From a cyanobacterium endosymbiont of Rhopalodia gibberula (lineage in GTDB: Bacteria > Cyanobacteriota > Cyanobacteriia > Cyanobacteriales > Microcystaceae), in assembly GCF_003574135.1 (NCBI RefSeq), contig NZ_AP018341.1:1116001-1180000 (forward strand): a stretch of 64,000 bases of DNA. Direction: 5' to 3'. Under the pieces are notes generated by a model. It did no database searches and was not told the origin of the DNA. It saw nothing but the letters and a program-made list of their open reading frames with translations. The position numbers were made by a program, and so were the translations under genes. This document shows positions 20,709 to 29,755 of the stretch, in pieces (positions within the stretch are counted from its first letter, which is position 1; each line of letters opens with the position of its first letter).

Positions 20709-22283
20709 TTATTTATACGTTTTAATTAATGTGAAGTTTTGAGTATTTCCTAATATTTTATAGTTATTTAAGTTTAACTTTTCTAAAGTCAACGAATCTA
20801 AAAGGAAATAGAACGAGATAGCTGCTGATTTTTTTAAATCTTCTAGATTTTGAGCAATCACTTGACGATCACTATAAAAATCTAAACTAGTACGACTGTA
20901 AGCATAAGAGGTATAAACTACTGTGTTAGGGGGAGTATTTTCCTTAATTAGAGCAGCTACAGGTTTAACAGGAAACGATTCATTCAGTTCCCAAATCCAC
21001 AAATCAGACATAATAAACGTGCATAAACTTAAATATAATCCAATAAAAAGAGTGAAGGTAAAGTCACAATTATTTTGTAGAAAGTTAACGGAAGATAAGG
21101 CAAATGTAATTACTATTAAAATTGATAATGTAAGAAGTTGAGAATCATTAGTTTTTATACTAAAGTAAACTCCTCCTCCCAGTGAAGCTACACTACCAAT
21201 AAGCAGTAAAATTCCCAAAATCTTGGGATAAAACTGATGATTATTTTGTACAATTTCAGCTAGATAAATCCCCACAGCTAAGGAAAAGAAAGGATATACA
21301 GGCACAATATACCATGGCAGCTTAGTCCCCATGAGGGAAATAATTCCTACGAATAGAATAAAGCCAACTAAAACTAATTTAGCCCAACTTTGCTGATATT
21401 TTTTGACTGCTAAAGTCAATCCTCCTGGTAAAAATATAAGCCAAGGAAAACTATATTTTACTAATTCAATTACATAATACCATACTGAACCTTGATTTCC
21501 CTCAACTGCGGTAGATAATCTATCAAAGTTTTGTTGTAAAAAATGAACTTTAATAAATTTTTCTCCATATTCTATGATTTGAAGTGGATACCACAAAATT
21601 ACTGGAAAAAATCCTAAGATAAGTCCACCCAAAAATACAGGATTTTTAAAAATTCTTAAAGATTTATTAAGAACACAAAATGTACCTAAAATTCCACCCA
21701 AAGCAATGACTATAATTCCTTTAGTAAAAGCGATTAGTCCCAGTCCAATTCCCACTCCAATTATCCAAAATTGCTGATAAAAAGACTTAAGTAAACAAAA
21801 AATAGAAAAAAGAAAAAAAGTATTAATTGGTCCATCTAACATTGCTAGCCGTCCATGACGTACCATAGGTAATAACGTCAAATATACTAATGTGCTGAAA
21901 ATAGCTGGAAGACGACTAGGAAAAATCTCTCTTCCTATTAAATATAATAAAGGAACACCACAAGCTGTCAAAAAAGCACAAGGAAACCGAGTTGTAAATT
22001 CACTGATTCCTCCAATTAAATAGCTCATATTTATCAACCAAATAATCAGAGGAGGCTTAAGTAAAAAAGGTTCATTATGATAGGTCATATATAACCAGTT
22101 ACCACTTTTATAAATATCTTTAGCAACGGTTCCATAATATCCTTCATCCCAATCACGTAATGGTAAATCACCTAAGCCGATTAAATATAAAATAAAAGCA
22201 GATAATAATAAAAACATAAACCAAGATGTATCTTGGTTTATGTTTTTAAAAAAATGTTTAAAATTAGGTGTTTTAGAGATCAT
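20709..22283 (-). CDS. ArnT/PMT-like GT-C membrane glycosyltransferase
   Basis: 524-residue polytopic protein of the dolichyl-phosphate-mannose/ArnT type, which transfers a sugar from a polyprenyl-phosphate carrier to lipid or protein on the outer side of the inner membrane. After the first span comes the acidic active-site loop LRDWDEGYYG, with the family DE pair, followed by FLLKPPLIIWL. About ten hydrophobic spans follow, then a C-terminal soluble segment (VYTSYAYSRTSLDFYSDRQV). The ATG at 22283 overlaps the upstream gene's stop by 11 bases (22273-22283), indicating translational coupling. Donor and acceptor are unknown. Confidence 0.85.
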   Translation of the reverse strand: MISKTPNFKHFFKNINQDTSWFMFLLLSAFILYLIGLGDLPLRDWDEGYYGTVAKDIYKSGNWLYMTYHNEPFLLKPPLIIWLINMSYLIGGISEFTTRFPCAFLTACGVPLLYLIGREIFPSRLPAIFSTLVYLTLLPMVRHGRLAMLDGPINTFFLFSIFCLLKSFYQQFWIIGVGIGLGLIAFTKGIIVIALGGILGTFCVLNKSLRIFKNPVFLGGLILGFFPVILWYPLQIIEYGEKFIKVHFLQQNFDRLSTAVEGNQGSVWYYVIELVKYSFPWLIFLPGGLTLAVKKYQQSWAKLVLVGFILFVGIISLMGTKLPWYIVPVYPFFSLAVGIYLAEIVQNNHQFYPKILGILLLIGSVASLGGGVYFSIKTNDSQLLTLSILIVITFALSSVNFLQNNCDFTFTLFIGLYLSLCTFIMSDLWIWELNESFPVKPVAALIKENTPPNTVVYTSYAYSRTSLDFYSDRQVIAQNLEDLKKSAAISFYFLLDSLTLEKLNLNNYKILGNTQNFTLIKTYK

Positions 22284-23889
22284 TAGGTTTATCTTTTTTA
22301 TTTATTGGGTTTAGATTTCTTTGTTTAATTGAATAAAGATAATACTTTTCATTATAAATAAAAGCATTTTTAAATTGAGCTAGAAAGACAATTTCAAGAT
22401 CGCTCCTTATTGTTTTTAATTGTCGATTTAAAATTAAAATTATATCTTCTTTATTTTCACTATTACTAATTAACTGATTGATTGTTGTCAATATATCTTC
22501 GTCATCAATTATTTTTCTGCGTTCATTAAACAAAACATAACTTCCTAATCTTTGGCTTTCTGGATAGTAAATTTTTTTATTTAAATAACCACTAATAGGA
22601 GCAATAGTAAAGTCTTCACTACCGGCGATCATCATTGAGTCTAGATTATTTCTTTGAATAAAGTTAGCTGTAGCACGACTAGCAGAATAAGGAGTTAATA
22701 AATCTCGACTAAACGCAATAATACCAGCAATTAACTGAAAACATAGAATAATCATCACAAAACTTTCTTTCTTATAGGTTACAAATTTTAGCCAAATTGA
22801 TAATATTTTATAGAGTTTTTGAGGGATACAACGAAATAAATTAACCAAGTATTTAGAGTTAGAATAATAATTTTTTATCCATAAGGAAGTAATTAAAATG
22901 ATATATAAGTGTCCATAGTGTCTTTGAGAGCCTAAAAATTTTAGATATGTAAAAGTCAATAATTCTAGACTACTAACTAGATAGAAAAATAATGCAATTG
23001 GGGTTTTAATTAAAAGCGTCGATACGAACCCTAACAAACCTAAAGATAGAACTGCAAAAATAGCTAAATCTAGAGGTTTACTATCGCTAGGTATTAAAAC
23101 TAAAACATAACTCCTCCATATTCTTGTTAATGACTGATTAAATCGAATCCAATCAAACTCAATAAACCATTGACTTGCTCCTCCTTGTAAGGTACTATCC
23201 AATGGAGGAAATAACATGATTCCAGCCAACACTATTCCTAAACTAAAAATTGTAAAAGCAATAACAATATTCTGGACTCCTGCTTTACCTTTACATTCGA
23301 AATGATTTTGAGTTAAATAGTCAAAAACTAATGTTAAGGCTAAAGACATAGAAATCATTAAGCAATAGGCGTTTGTATTAGCCATAAAAGCCAAAATTAT
23401 AGCTAGAGGAATATAGTTTTTATGGCGAGTCTCAAAATAAGTGCAGAAGCAAAAAATAGCCATAATTCCCAAAGAATAATTACGGCTAATTAAAGTATAT
23501 TCATAAAAAGGTAAATATCCTAGTGAAAATAATAATTTTTGTTGTTTAGTAAAAGGAGAATAAGAAACAAATAAAGTCAGATATCCGACAGCAATAAGCC
23601 AATGAAAAAGTTGCATTGCTATAGGATTAGGAGTTAATTGATTAAGTCCCCATAAACAGATATACCAAAGAATTGGATGTCCTTCATAGTTGATATTATA
23701 AAAAAATTTTTTCCAAGAAACACTATCCCTAGCAATTAACCATCCATTGACTTCATCACGCCACATAGCATGATTTAGAATACCAATTAAAGTAATGACA
23801 GCAAAGCTAATGACTAATAATAGGTTGAAGTTATTTTTTGTGATTAAATTTAAGTTAAACTGAGAAAACCATTTTTTTATAATTGTCAT
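22273..23889 (-). CDS. Polytopic membrane protein, GT-C-like, first gene of membrane operon
   Basis: 538-residue protein with about ten spans that I cannot name with certainty. The first extracytoplasmic loop HAMWRDEVNGWLIARDS, followed by NYEGHPILWYICLW, has the acidic DE pair in the position typical of GT-C glycosyltransferases, and its neighbour is an ArnT-like enzyme. The C-terminal 100 residues are soluble (GSEDFTIAPISGYLNKKIYY). I use the ATG at 23889; the TTG two codons earlier is less likely. It is divergent from the phosphatase gene at 23972, with about 80 bases between starts, so promoters overlap. Confidence 0.75.
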   Translation of the reverse strand: MTIIKKWFSQFNLNLITKNNFNLLLVISFAVITLIGILNHAMWRDEVNGWLIARDSVSWKKFFYNINYEGHPILWYICLWGLNQLTPNPIAMQLFHWLIAVGYLTLFVSYSPFTKQQKLLFSLGYLPFYEYTLISRNYSLGIMAIFCFCTYFETRHKNYIPLAIILAFMANTNAYCLMISMSLALTLVFDYLTQNHFECKGKAGVQNIVIAFTIFSLGIVLAGIMLFPPLDSTLQGGASQWFIEFDWIRFNQSLTRIWRSYVLVLIPSDSKPLDLAIFAVLSLGLLGFVSTLLIKTPIALFFYLVSSLELLTFTYLKFLGSQRHYGHLYIILITSLWIKNYYSNSKYLVNLFRCIPQKLYKILSIWLKFVTYKKESFVMIILCFQLIAGIIAFSRDLLTPYSASRATANFIQRNNLDSMMIAGSEDFTIAPISGYLNKKIYYPESQRLGSYVLFNERRKIIDDEDILTTINQLISNSENKEDIILILNRQLKTIRSDLEIVFLAQFKNAFIYNEKYYLYSIKQRNLNPINKKDKPNDL

Positions 23890-23971
23890 ACTCAAATCAT
23901 AAAATTTAATCTAATCAGTCCCAGGAACCTGTAATCTAGAAACTGGTAATCCATAGAGAGGACGGAAGATA

Positions 23972-25318
23972 GTGGCTACTCGCGTTATTATAGTGCGTCA
24001 TGGGCAAAGCAACTATAATGTTAAAAAGCTTATACAAGGTCGCAATAACGAATCAGTATTGACCGAAAAAGGTCGTCGAGATGCTCAAAAAGTTGGGAAT
24101 AGTCTCAGTCTACTTCCCATTGATGTAATGTATTGCAGTCCCTTGCAACGGGCAAAAGCTACAGCTGAGATTATTCATAGTCGTTTGCTTTCTCGGCCGA
24201 GTTTGTTTGCTATCAATCAACTGATGGAAATAGACCTTCCTCTTTGGGAAAAACGAAATAAACTTGAAGTAGCCAAAATATTCAAGACTGAATATCAGTT
24301 TTGGAAAGAACGTCCCCACGAATTTAAAATGGTTCTCCCTACATCTGAAGGAAAAAAAGAACACTTTCCAGTTCTTGCTTTATATCAACAAGCTAAAAAA
24401 TTCTGGAAGGAAATGATCCCTCAGCATCAAGGTAAAAATCTGTTAATTGTCGCTCATAATGGTATCAATCGCTGTTTAATCATGAGTGCTGTTGGAATTT
24501 CTCCAGAGCGTTATCACTCAATTCAACAGTCTAATTGTTGCATTAATATCTTGAATTTTAGCGGTAATTGGGGTGAATCAGTGCAACTCGAATCCCTGAA
24601 TCAAACCTCCCATCTAGGAATCCCCATTCCTTCTACTCGTTCTTACAAGAATCATTTACGATTTTTGCTAGTTCGTCATGGAGAAACCGAATGGAATCGA
24701 GAATCGAGATTTCAAGGAGTTAGAGATATTTCACTCAATGAAAACGGCAAAAAACAAGCACAAAAAACAGCGGATTTTCTAAAGGAAATTCCCTTGAATT
24801 TTGCAGTTAGTAGTCCTATGTTACGTCCGAAAGAAACTGCCAAAATAATTCTTCAATACCATAAAGATGTTAGGTTAGAATCTAAAACCCAACTTCAAGA
24901 AATCTGTCATGGACTATGGGAAGGGAAATTAGAATCGGAAATTGAAGTGGATTTTCCAGGGTTATTAGCTCAATGGAAAAACTCTCCAGAAACTGTACAA
25001 ATGCCCGAGGGAGAGAATTTACAACAAGTGTGGGATAGAGCAATCATTTGTTGGAATCAAATGGTAGAGGATTACAGCAAGTCTCCTGAATCTAAAACTG
25101 GTATTATAGTTGCCCATGATGCTATTAATAAAGTAATTTTATGTTACTTGTTAGGATTAAAACCCAGAGATTTCTGGAACATAAAACAAGGAAATGGTGG
25201 TGTTAGTGTGATTGACTATCCTCAGGGAATTAAGGGAGCTCCTGTTTTACAAGCAATTAATTTAACTAGCCATTTAGGATCTGGGATTTTAGATCAGACA
25301 GTGGCTGGAGCATTGTAA
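23972..25318 (+). CDS. Tandem-domain histidine phosphatase (phosphoglycerate-mutase superfamily)
   Basis: 448-residue protein with two histidine-phosphatase domains. Domain 1 begins VIIVRHGQSNYN (RHG at residues 9-11) and has the second catalytic His in LLIVAHNG. Domain 2 begins FLLVRHGETEWN near residue 230 and ends with GIIVAHDAINK. Both domains keep RHG and the second His, so both could be active. Such double-domain proteins are widespread in cyanobacteria and are usually annotated as phosphoglycerate mutase. Phosphoserine phosphatase or another phosphatase activity is equally possible. The GTG at 23972, preceded by GAGAGGACGG, gives the family start ATRVIIVRHG. Confidence 0.85.
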   Translation: MATRVIIVRHGQSNYNVKKLIQGRNNESVLTEKGRRDAQKVGNSLSLLPIDVMYCSPLQRAKATAEIIHSRLLSRPSLFAINQLMEIDLPLWEKRNKLEVAKIFKTEYQFWKERPHEFKMVLPTSEGKKEHFPVLALYQQAKKFWKEMIPQHQGKNLLIVAHNGINRCLIMSAVGISPERYHSIQQSNCCINILNFSGNWGESVQLESLNQTSHLGIPIPSTRSYKNHLRFLLVRHGETEWNRESRFQGVRDISLNENGKKQAQKTADFLKEIPLNFAVSSPMLRPKETAKIILQYHKDVRLESKTQLQEICHGLWEGKLESEIEVDFPGLLAQWKNSPETVQMPEGENLQQVWDRAIICWNQMVEDYSKSPESKTGIIVAHDAINKVILCYLLGLKPRDFWNIKQGNGGVSVIDYPQGIKGAPVLQAINLTSHLGSGILDQTVAGAL

Positions 25319-25893
25319 CTGACGATTTCTATTTACGTCCTCATTTTCTTAAGAAGTGAGGCTTAGACTGTTGGTAAGCCAAAGAGTGAAAGAGAAATTT
25401 ATGAAACTAGAAAACTGCCAATTCTCAGAAAGAATTTTACGAGCGCTAACAAGAATTACAATCATTAGTTGTTTTTGATAAAAGTGGCAATATCCAAAAT
25501 AACTTTTCTGAAAAAAGTTATTTTGGATATTGCCATGTAAGCTAAAAATACTCCAATTTAAGGGGCTAAAAAATCAGAAAATATTATGTAAAATCATAGG
25601 GTAATTTTTTTAGGTAAATAAAAATAACTTCTTTCTATCTATTGATTAATTTTGAAAATTAGACCCTGATAACTATAGGTATTTTTGATGAAAAATATTA
25701 ATCACAAACTCTGACTTAGAATTAATCATTAGGAACATATAAAAGATTCTGACATTTATTCGGGATAAGCTAAATCTAAGGAGGTTATAATTACAGTGGA
25801 ACAATTGTGAACTTAAATATATAGTAAAGTATTAAGTGAAACAATAGTAACAAGAGAACGGAATGTGAGTTGATACTATCAAGAGTCAATATA
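25319..25893. other. Intergenic region before leuD
   Basis: 575 bases holding the 23-bp palindrome and otherwise no readable gene. The leuD promoter should lie in the last 150 bases; I see no clear -35/-10 pair. Confidence 0.45.
25485..25535. repeat. Perfect 23-bp inverted repeat, 5-base loop
   Basis: Arms 25485-25507 and 25513-25535 are exact complements (core GGCAATATCCAAAATAACTT and its complement), with loop CTGAA. It lies 167 bases beyond the histidine phosphatase stop. It has no T-tract, so it is a poor canonical terminator. Confidence 0.75.
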
Positions 25894-26487
25894 ATGAGTC
25901 AAGTACAAATTATTTCTGGATCAGGGATTCCCGTTGTGGGAGATGATATCGATACTGATCGCATTATTCCAGCACGGTTTTTGCGTTGTGTCACTTTCGA
26001 AGGTTTAGGGGAGCAAATTTTTGCCGATGATCGTGCTCAACTTAGAGGAAAACACTTTTTTGATTTGCCTCAATATCAGGACGCTAAAATTCTTGTGGTA
26101 AATGCTAACTTTGGCTGTGGCTCATCAAGAGAACATGCCCCACAAGCGATCATTCGATGGGGAATTCAAGCCATTGTTGGAGAGAGTTTTGCTGAGATAT
26201 TTTATGGCAATTGTATCACTAATGGAATTCCCTGTGTGACAGCTAAACCAGAAGATATCAAGCAGTTACAAACCTTGATTCAAACTCATCCGCAACAAGA
26301 AATTACCCTTGATTTAAACGAAATGAAACTTAGTGCAGGAACGTGGATAACTCTGATCGAGATGGGAGAAGATTCTCGGCAAATGCTTTTAGGAGGCACT
26401 TGGGACAGTTGTGGGCAACTTGTACAAAACATCGATAATGTTCATGAAACAGCTAGCCAATTACCTTATTTGGACTGGAATTATTAA
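25894..26487 (+). CDS. leuD: 3-isopropylmalate dehydratase small subunit
   Basis: 197-residue small subunit which, with LeuC, isomerises 2-isopropylmalate to 3-isopropylmalate in leucine synthesis. It carries the swivelling domain of aconitase-type enzymes. Seen: GDDIDTDRIIPARFL near the N-terminus, then the signature NFGCGSSREHAPQAI, which positions the substrate, and GESFAEIFYGNCITNGIP. I start at the ATG at 25894 (MSQVQIISGSG). The in-frame TTG at 25870 would add eight residues without family support. LeuC is not in the window. With ilvB it indicates a retained branched-chain pathway. Confidence 0.93.
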   Translation: MSQVQIISGSGIPVVGDDIDTDRIIPARFLRCVTFEGLGEQIFADDRAQLRGKHFFDLPQYQDAKILVVNANFGCGSSREHAPQAIIRWGIQAIVGESFAEIFYGNCITNGIPCVTAKPEDIKQLQTLIQTHPQQEITLDLNEMKLSAGTWITLIEMGEDSRQMLLGGTWDSCGQLVQNIDNVHETASQLPYLDWNY

Positions 26488-26569
26488 TTTATTTCTCGTG
26501 AATAAATATCAATAAATACTTTAAATTTTTCTAGTTTATTTAATTTAATAAACGCTCAGGAGTTTATCT

Positions 26570-27117
26570 GACGGTAATAATAGGATTAACGAGGTTTTGA
26601 TCAGCAAAATATGCAACAAGCAGATATTATTTATGCTGCTCTGAATAGAAGTTAATTTAAACTCTATTGCCTAAGATTTAGAATAATCTTAGGCAATAGA
26701 GTTTAATCCATACACGACTGATCGATGCTAAATTGATAGCAGCTACCTGAACTAAGATAGATCTCAGCTATGCTGATCTAGGTTGCATCAATTTCGAAGA
26801 CGTAATCATTGTCAATGCAAGTTTGCTCCATGCCAACTTCGAGTAAACTGATTTTTAGAAATAATGATTGAGGAAGTGCTAAGCTTAGTTGGGAGAAGCT
26901 GAAAAAGGCGGAACTCAGTCGTACCGATCTCGTAGAAGTAGATTTCAGCTAATGCTAACATGATTAATACTTCACCGAGAGAGAGAGGTTTGTACGGCGC
27001 AAATATTGATGATTGCAATGTTAACGACACTAATTTTTTCGAAGCAATCATGTCTAACGGTAGTGTTTGTCCAGATAAAAAAACAAAAATCAGTCATGAA
27101 TACCGAAGAGTGGACTG
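26570..27117 (+). pseudogene. Decayed pentapeptide-repeat protein gene
   Basis: The plus strand between leuD and queG reads as pentapeptide repeats interrupted by stops and frame changes: QQADIIYAALNRS, then after a palindrome LIDAKLIAAT, IDLSYADLGCINFEDVI, IVNASLLHANFE, and in other frames ELSRTDLVEVDFS and LYGANIDDCNVNDTNFFEAI. It ends with the usual tail MSNGSVCPDKKT. The A(D/N)LXX periodicity is unmistakable. Pentapeptide proteins form right-handed beta-helices of mostly unknown function and are abundant in cyanobacteria. At least five stops and two frame changes make it non-functional. Its 3' end overlaps the start of queG at 27096, so queG probably uses promoter or leader sequence inside this relic. 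Confidence 0.75.
26657..26706. repeat. Perfect 22-bp inverted repeat within the pentapeptide relic
   Basis: Arms 26657-26678 and 26685-26706 are exact complements (core AACTCTATTGCCTAAGATT and its complement), with loop TAGAAT. Pentapeptide-type coding sequence is recognisable directly before (ending ~26655) and after (from ~26718), so the palindrome occupies a place inside the former gene. Confidence 0.75.
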
Positions 27118-28031
27118 AAACCATTAAACAAAAAATTCTAGAGCTAGGTTTCCATAAAGTAGGGATTGCTAATGTCGATAGCCAATTTAATGATACTGCG
27201 ACCAATTACCTGAAACGCTGGTTAGCATTAGGGTATCATGCCGATATGGCTTGGATGGACAACCCGAAACGCCTCAACATTCGGGACTATATGCCTCAGG
27301 TAAAATCAATTATCTGTGTTGCCCTTAATTATTACACTTCCCATCAACGTCCCGACGGGAAAGAATACGGCAAAATCTCCCGTTACGGGTGGGGGCGAGA
27401 TTATCATAATGTTATGCACAAAAAACTAAAAGCCTTCAGTCAGCAGCTAAAAGGGCAAGAAGGCTCTATTAAAATTCACTATTGTGCTGATACAGGAACA
27501 ATACAAGATAAAGTCTGGGCGCAACGGGCTGGAATTGGCTGGATCGCCAAGAACAGCAATCTTATCACTCGTGAGTATGGAAGTTGGGTGTTTTTAGGGG
27601 AAGTGTTAACCAATTTAACCTTAATTCCTGACACCCCTTACACTCAACACTGTGGCACATGTACTCGTTGTCTGGAAGCTTGTCCGACAGGGGCTATCGT
27701 TCAACCTTTTGTAATAGATGCTAATCGCTGTATCGCCTATCATACCATTGAAAACAGACAAGCAACCTTACCAGAAGAGATCGCCTCTAACCTGAAGGGA
27801 TGGGTCGCTGGATGTGATATCTGTCAAGATGTTTGTCCTTGGAATCAACGCTTTGCCCAAGAAACAAATATCGTCGATTTTGAACCATATACTCAAAATA
27901 TTGCCCCAAAGTTGACAGAACTAGCCAATATTTCTCCCAAAGATTGGGATAATCATTTTAGAGCTTCAGCATTGCGAAGAATCAAATGGGAGAGATTGCG
28001 ACGTAATGCTCGTGCTAGTCTAGGTAAATAA
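27096..28031 (+). CDS. queG: Epoxyqueuosine reductase
   Basis: 311-residue cobalamin- and iron-sulfur-dependent enzyme that reduces epoxyqueuosine to queuosine in the wobble position of GUN tRNAs. Seen: the catalytic-region YCADTGTIQDKVWAQRAGIG (D132/D138), then two ferredoxin-like 4Fe-4S motifs, CGTCTRCLEACPTGA (C186, C189, C192, C196) and C240, C243, C247 in CDICQDVCPWNQ, plus C212. The start is the ATG at 27096. The open frame continues back to 27006, but those residues come from the decayed upstream gene and have no family support. Intact queG suggests tRNA modification is still under selection. Confidence 0.92.
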   Translation: MNTEEWTETIKQKILELGFHKVGIANVDSQFNDTATNYLKRWLALGYHADMAWMDNPKRLNIRDYMPQVKSIICVALNYYTSHQRPDGKEYGKISRYGWGRDYHNVMHKKLKAFSQQLKGQEGSIKIHYCADTGTIQDKVWAQRAGIGWIAKNSNLITREYGSWVFLGEVLTNLTLIPDTPYTQHCGTCTRCLEACPTGAIVQPFVIDANRCIAYHTIENRQATLPEEIASNLKGWVAGCDICQDVCPWNQRFAQETNIVDFEPYTQNIAPKLTELANISPKDWDNHFRASALRRIKWERLRRNARASLGK

Positions 28032-28436
28032 GAAATTAATTATACTCCTACTCCACACTCCACCATCCATAATGCTCAAAATCAGTAATAACAGTTATTT
28101 CTTTGTCGAGATCGCCAATAGTCTATCGGTAGAATTTAGCTACAAATCAGTTAACCGTAAAATAACGAGAGCAACTCAAAAATTTAAGTACTGAAAATCC
28201 TATCGAAAGGTTAGAGATTCTCTTTTTTTATTTTAAAAAATTTTTTAATTTAAACAGTAAAACACAATCAAACAATTAATATTAACTAATAACATTATTT
28301 ATGGGTTTAAAAAAATTAAGATAACAACTATTTTCCAGAAAATATCACGTTCAAACATTAGATAAAATAAGGTAAAGTCAAACTTATTACCATGAATTAG
28401 AAATTTAATTATTCAAGAGTTTTAAGTATATATCAA

Positions 28437-28485
28437 TTCAATTACATCAATTAACCACTTCTATGAATTAATTAATGTAATTGAA
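28437..28485. repeat. Near-perfect 18-bp inverted repeat
   Basis: TTCAATTACATcAATTAA (28437-28454) and TTAATtAATGTAATTGAA (28468-28485) match at 17 of 18 positions around a 13-base loop. It is in gene-free DNA. Confidence 0.6.
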
Positions 28486-28916
28486 CAATGTAATCGGAAT
28501 GGACAGTAAGTGTTTGAACTATGTTAGAGTAAATTAATTGAGGTGCTCTAGATAAACGTTGTTATATTAAATTGATGATTCAAAATAAACTAGTGAAATG
28601 CCAGTTTAAGAAACTTAGAAGTTAAAAATTGACGAAATTCCTGAATTTATAAGCTTTTCTTTGAGTTGACTGTAATTTTTTGTTAAAATCTTACACCACT
28701 CCTTGAGTTGCTTATTTGTAAAAATAAGCAGTGATTTCTTCAGCTCAAAGCATAATTGTCTACATTTTTTACTGTAACTAATACAACAATGATACTAAGC
28801 TGAACAGCTAGTTTCAATAGTCCTGATATCAAGTGCCATTTCTTTTTAATAACTATTCTGTGTTCCTCTTTTAATTAAGATCTTCTGAAAACTCAGTGAA
28901 GTTTTATACATCTAAG

Positions 28917-28940
28917 AATAATTTATATATATAAATTATT
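28917..28940. repeat. Perfect 24-base AT palindrome
   Basis: AATAATTTATAT followed by its exact complement, with no loop. It contains only A and T, so chance formation is easier than for the other palindromes. Confidence 0.45.
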
Positions 28941-29050
28941 TTTATTAAATTTTGACAACAACTAACTCTACTACTTATATAAGTATATTATTATTTTTTG
29001 TTACTTTTTTAGATTCTAAATATCAAGTAATAGCTAACCAGGAATTTAAA

Positions 29051-29074
29051 TGTTATTTATCTAGATAAATAACA
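29051..29074. repeat. Perfect 24-base palindrome
   Basis: TGTTATTTATCT followed by AGATAAATAACA, self-complementary over its whole length, about 680 bases upstream of chlB. It is either a dyad for a dimeric regulator or a member of the palindrome set. Confidence 0.6.
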
Positions 29075-29599
29075 CAAATTTATTCTACAGCGTTGCGGAG
29101 TATTTCATGATCCTATTAATCTAAGTTTGTTCTATTGATAATTATTATGTTTTCTGTTAAGAAAACCTATTTTTAATAAATGAAAATCTTTTTTGCTTTA
29201 CACCTTATTGCTGACAATCTAAGTAGTACCAGCTCTACTTTTTAATCGAGAAGATGACATTAGTTAATTAGATTTCTTACAGCTGACCATGGTAACATAC
29301 ACTGGGATATGTTTGTGGAAATAACTTTTAAACGCAGAGCACGTGTCAACATAATGCGGCTTATTCATACCCAAATACTTACAAAGTTTATTAAAACTAT
29401 TAAATATTAAAAAGTCGGACTTTTTCAAGAAAGTAATAATAGTAAAAAACAGGTTTAATCAAAAATATAAGAAAGGTGAGCATCAGACATAGTTCCGTTT
29501 ATTCTAGCTGAACTTGTTAAGATCAGCAATATCTACCAATAATTTTAACAACATTAAGATTAATTAAAATTAAATAGTATAAAAGTTGATAAAATCCTC

Positions 29600-29630
29600 T
29601 TGAGACTTTAGTCAAAATAAAGTATATACT
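29600..29630 (+). promoter_or_regulatory. Possible chlB promoter
   Basis: TTGAGA (29600-29605) and TATACT (29625-29630) separated by 19 bases, about 125 bases before the chlB start. The spacing is longer than ideal and the DNA is AT-rich, so this is only a candidate. Confidence 0.3.
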
Positions 29631-29755
29631 TTTATTTCCAGTATATAACGTTATTTAAGCAACTACTTCCTAAAGACAATGATTTTGAGACAATCAAGAA
29701 AAAGCTTATGGCAATACCATAATCAAATTTTATTCAATAGATACTGGAGAACTTT

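Larger units (their letters stand above)
28032..29755. other. Long gene-free stretch upstream of chlB
   Basis: About 1.7 kb. A 40-codon frame at 28072-28194 follows queG and has no known match. The rest has no readable gene. Three dyads were seen: 28437-28485, 28917-28940 and 29051-29074. A small hairpin TGCTTATTT..AAATAAGCA lies at 28709-28730. A possible chlB promoter lies near 29600-29630. Confidence 0.5.

Noticed and set aside
27006-27095. N-terminal extension of queG
   Set aside because: These 30 codons derive from the upstream pentapeptide relic in another frame and have no family counterpart; the ATG at 27096 gives the expected start.
28917-28940. Regulatory site upstream of chlB
   Set aside because: The palindrome is pure A/T and over 800 bases away; chance is a sufficient explanation.
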